From assembly GCA_016719785.1 (NCBI GenBank), contig JADJYJ010000019.1, positions 41,982 to 105,981 of the forward strand: 64,000 bases of DNA, read 5' to 3'. The notes under the pieces were generated by a model. It was not told where the DNA came from and ran no database searches. It saw only the letters and a list, made by a program, of their open reading frames with translations. Source of the DNA: Candidatus Amarolinea dominans. Its GTDB lineage: Bacteria; Chloroflexota; Anaerolineae; SSC4; Amarolineaceae. Below are positions 58,635 through 64,000 of this stretch, piece by piece; positions within the stretch are counted from its first letter, which is position 1; every line of letters starts with the position of its first letter. Position numbers and translations under genes: made by a program.

Positions 58635-59497
58635 GCTGGGCAAAGTACGACCTCGTCTTTCGCCTGCAAGGCCCCCTGCACATCGGCTGGCGCAAGGTGA
58701 GCAACTTGCAGCAGACCCGGGGCTATGTGCCGGGCAAAAACCTGTGGGCGGCCCTCACCGCCCGCCTCACCCGGGAAGCAGGGGACGGGGCAAAGGGCAA
58801 AGCGTATCAAGACAATGGGAAAGCGCTACAAACCCATTTTCGCTTTACCTATCTCTATCCCGCTGTGCCCAAGGATTCCAATAGAGTCGTGGAAAGCCAG
58901 GCTGACGTGGCCGTTCACTACCCCTGGGAAGACGACTTCGACTACCTCTTCCTGGACAGCTACACCAGTACGGCTCTGAACTATCCCAGCCAATCGGCCG
59001 AGGATGGCCTGCTCCACGAGACCGAGTTTATCGCCCCCCACACGCGGAACGGCCATCCCGTGTACCTCAGCGGCTCTTTGTATGTGAAGCATGTGCAAAC
59101 TGCACTGCCCCCTGTTTTGGAAAACTGGCCAAGCGCCCTCCACAAACTCCAATTTGGCGGCGAACGGGGCTACGGCTGGGGACGGGTGCAGATGGTAAAC
59201 GGTTTGCCCCTACAGCCTATCGCTGAGGTCGACCAACCGATGGGGGAGACGATAACAGTGAATGAAAGAGGGCAAGAAAGATCCTGTATCACCGCCCATC
59301 TGCTCGCCAACAACGCAACCGGCGTCAGCGGTCCCGTGGAACCCCTCATCGGCTGGGAGCGCAACAATGGCGATGACAGGGACAAGAACTGGCGGCTTTC
59401 ATCAGTCAGTATATGCTATGCGCCAGGCAGCGTCGCCCGGGCTGACTTGCCGTTCAAGATTGGTGCCAACGGCATCTGGGAGGCTGCAGCGCCGTGA
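58631..59497 (+). CDS. Cmr3-like RAMP (Cas5 group)
   Basis: 288 aa. DLVFRLQGPLHIGWRKVSNL, QTRGYVPGKNLWAALTARLT and LQFGGERGYGWGRVQMVNG (glycine-rich loop) mark a RAMP/Cas5 protein. In a Cmr-like complex it would cap the crRNA 5' handle. It ends in overlap (GTGA) with cas3', so the III-C-like module joins directly onto the right half of the I-D operon. Cmr3 versus a csx10-like Cas5 is not certain. Confidence 0.78.
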   Translation: MSWAKYDLVFRLQGPLHIGWRKVSNLQQTRGYVPGKNLWAALTARLTREAGDGAKGKAYQDNGKALQTHFRFTYLYPAVPKDSNRVVESQADVAVHYPWEDDFDYLFLDSYTSTALNYPSQSAEDGLLHETEFIAPHTRNGHPVYLSGSLYVKHVQTALPPVLENWPSALHKLQFGGERGYGWGRVQMVNGLPLQPIAEVDQPMGETITVNERGQERSCITAHLLANNATGVSGPVEPLIGWERNNGDDRDKNWRLSSVSICYAPGSVARADLPFKIGANGIWEAAAP

Positions 59498-61598
59498 CCA
59501 CGCTTCACCTCCTCCCCCACGCCGAAAAACTGGCTCGGGACAACCCGCTGGGGCTGGCGCGCTGGCCGCTCTATCACCAGATGCGCACGCTGGAGGCGCT
59601 GCGCGAGCACGACCTGGTGATGAACACCTACAACACCGGCACGGGCAAGACGCGGTGCGCCGCCAGCCGATCATCCTGGTGGTCAACCCCGATATCTTCT
59701 ACTACGCGCTCTACTTCCGCTATGGCGCACACGACCGGCGCAACGTCTTCGAGCGCTTCCTGACGGCCTTCGATTACATCGTGGTGGATGAGTTCCACTA
59801 CTACGACGCCAAGCAGCTAGCCAACTTCCTCTTTGCCTTTGCCCTGTTCGACCAGTTCGGCTACTTTGCAGCCCGTGAGCGCAAGGTCTGTCTGCTCTCA
59901 GCCACGCCGGCCCAGACCGTGGTAACCTACCTGAACCGCATCTTCGACCAACGCTGGACGCGCATCGGGCCGGACAACGAGCCGCCTGAGACCGCAAAGC
60001 TTGAGACCATGCCTGCTCTAACGGCGTTGACGCTTGAGATTGTAGCCGGTGAACTGCGGGAATGGGTGGCGTCGGGCGCGGCACAGGTCGGAGATTGGCT
60101 GCGTCAGGGACAGGATGGCGCCATCATCAGCAGTTCACTGGCTGCCATCAATGACGTGTATGCCCGACTGCGGCGCACGGTGGACAACGCCGACATGGGA
60201 CGCATCACCGGGCCGGAGCCGGACGCGGAACGGACGCGTGCGACCGCGCGCCGTCTGATCCTGGCCACGCCCACGGTGGACATCGGCTACAACTTCGTCA
60301 AACTGGACAAGCAACGCCAGCACATTGACTTCTTGGTCTGCGACGCGCGCTACGGCGACGAGTTGTTGCAGCGCATCGGCCGGGCCGGTCGGGTGCTGGG
60401 CCAGTCGGAGACGACCGTGCCTGCCCAAGCCGTGGCCGTGCTGCTGCCCGAGGCGGCGGCCGCGCTGGCGGCCCATGACGGTGAGACGCTCACTCGCAGC
60501 GAGTTCGCCGCCGTCGTTGGCGCCTGCGACCAGCTCCCGCCCAAACACAGCCTCACCGGCTACATCCGCTGCCATGCCATCACCGAGTGTTTCTGGCCCA
60601 TCTATCAGGTCGGCAAGATGCTGCCGCCCGATTTGCAAAACGAAGTGGACGATCTCTACGAGCGGGTGCGTGCGGTCTTTGCACCCGGCAGCCGGCGTAC
60701 GGCCGGCGGCCTCAAGGGCTTCTTCAGCAAGCTGGAGAAGCGAGAAGTCTGGCTATACGCCACCCGCAGCGGATCGCTCCCTCACGACCGCGACACTGCC
60801 CATCACGTAGCCGACTGGTTGGCGTGGCTGGAGCCTGAGACAGGACGCTACGACCCGGCGGCCTTGCAGCCACACCTGAATGAACTGCTGGCCGACCGGT
60901 CGCAACAGCAAGGGCTGCGGGCCTTTGTGCAGAGTCAGGTGGAGATCACCCGCGCGCTCTTTGCCTTTCGCGATTCCTTTCAGGGGCCAACCGCTGTGCT
61001 CTATGACCCGGCGCATTTGTTCTCCAGCCAGACGGTCAACAGCTACGACCTGTTTCACCTGCTGCGCAATTACAAGCTCTCGGCGTCCCTGAGCCGCGAG
61101 CAGTTTCTGCGGCTGACCGGCAAGACCGATGGCTCGACTGAGCTTGTCGAAGTCCTGACCGGCGACTTCTATGTGCGGCTGCTGGAGCCGCGCAGCCCAC
61201 GGCTGGTCTTGGACCTGGTGGTCGAGACCGAGGAAGAGCACAAAGACTTCGAGCGCCGCTGGTGCGGCGCGCCGGTGGCGCGGCAGGGCGTTCGCTTGCA
61301 GGCGCGCGAGCCGGGCGGCGACCTGCTGGCCGGCGCGCTGGAGCGGTCGGTGGTGGAGGCGCTGACCGAGCGCTTCCTGCCGATGCTGATCGTACCGCCT
61401 GACAGCGTGGGCGCCATGATCGGCCGGCTGCGTGATACAAACCTGTGGTCGCAGCGGCTGACCGTGCGCTTTCCCGATGGCACGGCCGATGAGGGCTATC
61501 GGGCCTTGCTGGGCGTGGCCGCTTTCCACGCGCACGCGGAGCTGCAAGGATATTTCATGTTCAAGGAGCGGTTGAAACCGGACGCGATTATCTTGTGA
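59494..61598 (+). CDS. cas3: Type I-D helicase Cas3' (apparent internal deletion after Walker A)
   Basis: About 700 aa as present. GTG start overlapping the previous stop. Motif I MNTYNTGTGKT is followed within a few codons, after a frame change near 59660, by IILVVNPDIFYYALYFRYG. In I-D Cas3' proteins about 90-100 residues (motif Ia region) lie between these. Motif II is DEFHYYDAKQ, motif III LLSATPAQT, motif VI QRIGRAGRV. No HD domain is present, as in I-D, where HD is on Cas10d. It unwinds target DNA. The missing segment could be a real deletion or an assembly gap. Confidence 0.88.
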
Positions 61599-61686
61599 TG
61601 GATCGGCAGGATCTGCGATACGTGTGAATGAACTTCGCGCTCATGCCACGAAGAGCGCTCGATTCACCCGACAAGGAACGTGAACG

Positions 61687-62352
61687 ATGGAGCTACCTGA
61701 TTATCTACCCATTAGCTTTCTGAACCAACTCGAATACTGCGAGCGGCGCTTCTGGTACATGTTCGTGGAAGGCGAGATGGAACAGAACGCGTACGTGCTT
61801 GAGGGCACGCTGCAGCATGAGCGGGCACACACTGCCGGCCATGAAACGGCCGACGACCGCACTATCCAGCGCCGCGTCTATATCTACAGCGATCGTCTGA
61901 AACTGGCCTGCTTCACCGACCTGCTCGAAGAGCGTGATGGTGTGCTGGTGCCGGTCGAGTACAAACACGGCAAGTTGGGCAAATGGCTCAATGATCACGT
62001 GCAATTGTGCGCCCAGGCGTTGTGCCTGGAGGAACGCACCGGACGCTCTATTCCAGCTGGCGAAATTTTCTATTTTGGCGGTCGCCACCGCCTACGGGTC
62101 GAGTTGACGCCCGAGCTACGTGCTCGCACGGAGGCCGCGGTCTGGCGGGCTTTTGCACTGCTGGCCGCCGGCGTTCGACCGCCCCCCACGTCGGTCAAGG
62201 CTCGCTGCCACGACTGCAGCCTGCAGCCGATCTGCCTGCCCGATGAAGTGGCCATGTTGCAGAGTGTGCCGCGAGCGGGATCCCGCGGCGCAGCGAAATC
62301 AGCAGACAAACCAGGGGATTCCGGCCGTGACCAGAAACGAGGTGAGAGATGA
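61687..62352 (+). CDS. cas4: Cas4 RecB-like nuclease
   Basis: 221 aa. Fe-S cysteines at C18 and C174, C177, C183 (CHDCSLQPIC). RecB-type active site: D78 (CFTDLLEE), E91-x-K93 (VEYKHGK) and Q106 (HVQLCAQAL). It trims and selects PAM-containing prespacers for Cas1-Cas2. 88 nt separate it from cas3', the largest gap on the right side. Overlaps cas1 by 4 nt. Confidence 0.93.
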   Translation: MELPDYLPISFLNQLEYCERRFWYMFVEGEMEQNAYVLEGTLQHERAHTAGHETADDRTIQRRVYIYSDRLKLACFTDLLEERDGVLVPVEYKHGKLGKWLNDHVQLCAQALCLEERTGRSIPAGEIFYFGGRHRLRVELTPELRARTEAAVWRAFALLAAGVRPPPTSVKARCHDCSLQPICLPDEVAMLQSVPRAGSRGAAKSADKPGDSGRDQKRGER

Positions 62353-63419
62353 CAACACTCTATTTGATCGAGCCTCATTCGACCGTGCGCCTGGATGGCG
62401 ATACATTGATTGTGTCAATCCCGGAAGACAAAGCGCGCCAGGTGGAGAAACGCCAGGTGCGAGTTCCCTTGATGAAGGTGGACCAGGTGATTGTGCAGGG
62501 AGATGCCACCCTGACCACGCCGGCCGTGCTGGCGTTGTTGGAACAACATGCCGACATCTGCTATTGCACCTACTACGGTCAGTTTCGTGGGCATTTGACG
62601 CCAGAATTGAGCAAGAATGGAATTCTGCGCATCCAACAACACCAGGCGCGCCAGCGCTATCGCCAGCGCATTACCCTGGCGTCCCGATTTGTGACAGGGA
62701 AGCTGGCTAACCAGCGTACCCTGCTCCTCCGTTCCAATCGCAAGCTTGAAAACGACGACGTGGCGCAGGCCGCCGCGACCATTCAGGTCCTTTTGCAGCA
62801 GGCCGAAGAGATTACCGCCCTGACCGACACAGAGCCAGATCCGTCACAGCCGCAGACCGGGACACCGCTTGGGCGTCTGTTCGGATTGGAGGGCGCGGCG
62901 GGCGCGGCCTATTTTGGGGTCTTTGGTCACTTGTTGCACAGCGGGCTGGGAACCGATTGGCAAGGCAGGCTCAAGCGGCCGCCGCCCGATCCAATCAACG
63001 CGCTCCTCAGCTACGGCTACGTGCTCCTGGCGTCCAAAGTTGCTTCGGCCATCAGCATCGTAGGTTTAGACCCGTATGTGGGTTATTTGCACTCAACGCA
63101 GTATGGCAAACAAGCCTTGGCATTAGACTTAATGGAAGAGTTCAGGCCGGTCATCGTGGATTCCGTGGTTTTGACGCTGGTCAATAATCGCATCTTGCAG
63201 CCAGAGCATTTCGAGAGTGAGCTCGGTTCCGCACGCTTGACTGATGCCGGGCGCCGACGATTCCTTGAACAGTTCGAGACACGGCTCAATACCGAAATTG
63301 CCCATCCGGTCTTCAAGTATAAGGCAACCTACTATCGTTGCCTGGAACTACAGACGCGCCTGCTGGCGAAGACGGTTTCGGGGGAGTTGACCGACTATGT
63401 TCCGTTTGTGGTGCGATAG
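62349..63419 (+). CDS. cas1: CRISPR integrase Cas1
   Basis: 356 aa. Active-site E181 (GLEGAAGAAYFG), H248 (YLHSTQYGKQALALDLMEEF) and E263/E264. The N-terminal beta domain MTTLYLIEPHSTVRLDGDTL is normal. With Cas2 it inserts spacers at the leader end of the array. It is full length with no frame problem. Confidence 0.96.
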   Translation: MTTLYLIEPHSTVRLDGDTLIVSIPEDKARQVEKRQVRVPLMKVDQVIVQGDATLTTPAVLALLEQHADICYCTYYGQFRGHLTPELSKNGILRIQQHQARQRYRQRITLASRFVTGKLANQRTLLLRSNRKLENDDVAQAAATIQVLLQQAEEITALTDTEPDPSQPQTGTPLGRLFGLEGAAGAAYFGVFGHLLHSGLGTDWQGRLKRPPPDPINALLSYGYVLLASKVASAISIVGLDPYVGYLHSTQYGKQALALDLMEEFRPVIVDSVVLTLVNNRILQPEHFESELGSARLTDAGRRRFLEQFETRLNTEIAHPVFKYKATYYRCLELQTRLLAKTVSGELTDYVPFVVR

Positions 63420-63443
63420 TGACGATCGGGTGACGGAGGGATA

Positions 63444-63743
63444 ATGTCCAAAGGTGTTAGACGTGATCAGACCTGCTATATCGTGGCTTACGACATACCG
63501 AACGATCGGCGTCGCACGCGCGTGCATAAAGTATTGAGTGGGTTTGGACGTTGGACCCAATACAGCCTGTTCGAGTGTCACCTGACCGCACAGCAGGTTG
63601 TCTTGTTGCACAGCAAACTCAACAAGCACCTGGATGCAAAACAGGATAGTGTGCGGTTTTATCCACTCTGTGAGGCTTGTGTGGCGAAAGTTGAGACGGT
63701 TGGCGGCCAACCGCCGGCCGATGACCTGCTGTTCCTGCCGTGA
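63444..63743 (+). CDS. cas2: CRISPR adaptation protein Cas2
   Basis: 99 aa. CYIVAYDIPNDRRRTRVHKV has the conserved Asp (D17). GRWTQYSLFECHLTAQQV and DSVRFYPLCEACVAKVE complete the ferredoxin fold. It bridges two Cas1 dimers. It is the last gene of the operon, followed by 180 nt with no gene and then a leader-type promoter. Confidence 0.95.
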   Translation: MSKGVRRDQTCYIVAYDIPNDRRRTRVHKVLSGFGRWTQYSLFECHLTAQQVVLLHSKLNKHLDAKQDSVRFYPLCEACVAKVETVGGQPPADDLLFLP

Positions 63744-63925
63744 CGATTTGCGAGAGCGCGAGCAGTCCCTTTCTTCTGGCGTCGCGCTCGCTGCGTAACG
63801 GGGTGAAGACGGGTGCATTTACGGCTCACTGTTGTGTCTGCAACGCCGATCGGGCGCAGGCGCTCGCAGTGGGTTGCATACGACCTAAAATTGGCCTTGA
63901 AAGTGCATTGAGAACAGGTGCGTGA

Positions 63926-63954
63926 TTGACATTTTGTGCTTGAAATGGCATAAT
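63926..63954 (+). promoter_or_regulatory. Leader-type promoter, probable CRISPR array leader
   Basis: TTGACA (63926-63931), 17 nt, CATAAT (63949-63954), reading rightward away from cas2. The region 63744-64000 holds no other gene. No repeat is seen before the window ends, so the array itself is not shown. Confidence 0.55.
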
Positions 63955-64000
63955 ACCTGGGCAAAGTGGGGCGTTGCGAGCGCCGATGCGTGAACCGGCC

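Noticed and set aside
63955..64000. First CRISPR repeat at the window end
   Set aside because: The last 45 nt show no recurrence and no typical repeat end, and a single copy cannot be verified.

Overview
The window is a high-G+C bacterial chromosome segment. It most resembles Chloroflexota (Anaerolineae/Caldilineae-like). That inference rests on Thr/Pro-rich 'TPTPT' linkers in surface proteins, dockerin-like C-termini, many short tandem intergenic repeats, and a type I-D plus type III-C-like cas locus. No rRNA, tRNA or CRISPR repeat array was recognised inside the window.

Layout. (1) 1-5.5 kb, minus strand: two secreted HExxH metalloprotease-like proteins in tandem; the left one runs off the window. 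(2) 5.7-11.7 kb, plus: sucC, a HIT protein, sucD, a CCA-adding enzyme, a fused BrnT/BrnA toxin-antitoxin remnant and an MFS exporter. (3) 11.7-23.1 kb, minus: a large secreted Rhs/YD-repeat protein followed by displaced Rhs C-terminal tips, each with a possible immunity gene; one tip/immunity pair is present twice in diverged form. (4) 23.7-28.9 kb, plus: a membrane-anchored Cys/Thr/Pro protein, a SpoIIE-like phosphatase, a small P-loop protein, then secD-secF behind a consensus promoter. (5) 29-39.5 kb, plus: hisH-hisA-hisF-hisI-hisE, guaB, purL (with two PurS-like repeats fused at the N-terminus), a lipoprotein, an AbrB antitoxin with a truncated PIN toxin, and purQ. (6) 39.6-44.3 kb: an AAA/DUF4143-type ATPase that looks leaderless, an Eco57I-type adenine methyltransferase with a decayed partner upstream, and a WYL regulator. 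(7) 44.3-63.7 kb, plus: one long cas locus.

The cas locus is the most interesting part. Type I-D genes flank it: cas6, csc3 (cas10d), csc2 and csc1 on the left, and cas3', cas4, cas1, cas2 on the right. Between csc1 and cas3' sits a complete type III-C/Cmr-like module: cmr1, an OLD-like AAA ATPase, a TOPRIM/DUF4276-like protein, a Cmr6-like RAMP, a Csx11-type Cas10 without a visible GGDD motif, cmr4, cmr5 and cmr3. The ATPase/TOPRIM pair is overlapped by the module on both sides, so it is probably a co-transcribed ancillary effector. A TTGACA-17-CATAAT promoter downstream of cas2 suggests that a CRISPR array starts just beyond the right edge.

Caution: many genes, including secD, hisA, guaB and purL, need a single frameshift to read through. 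This suggests indel errors in the assembly. Broken frames in the cas and Rhs genes should not be read as biological decay without read-level confirmation.
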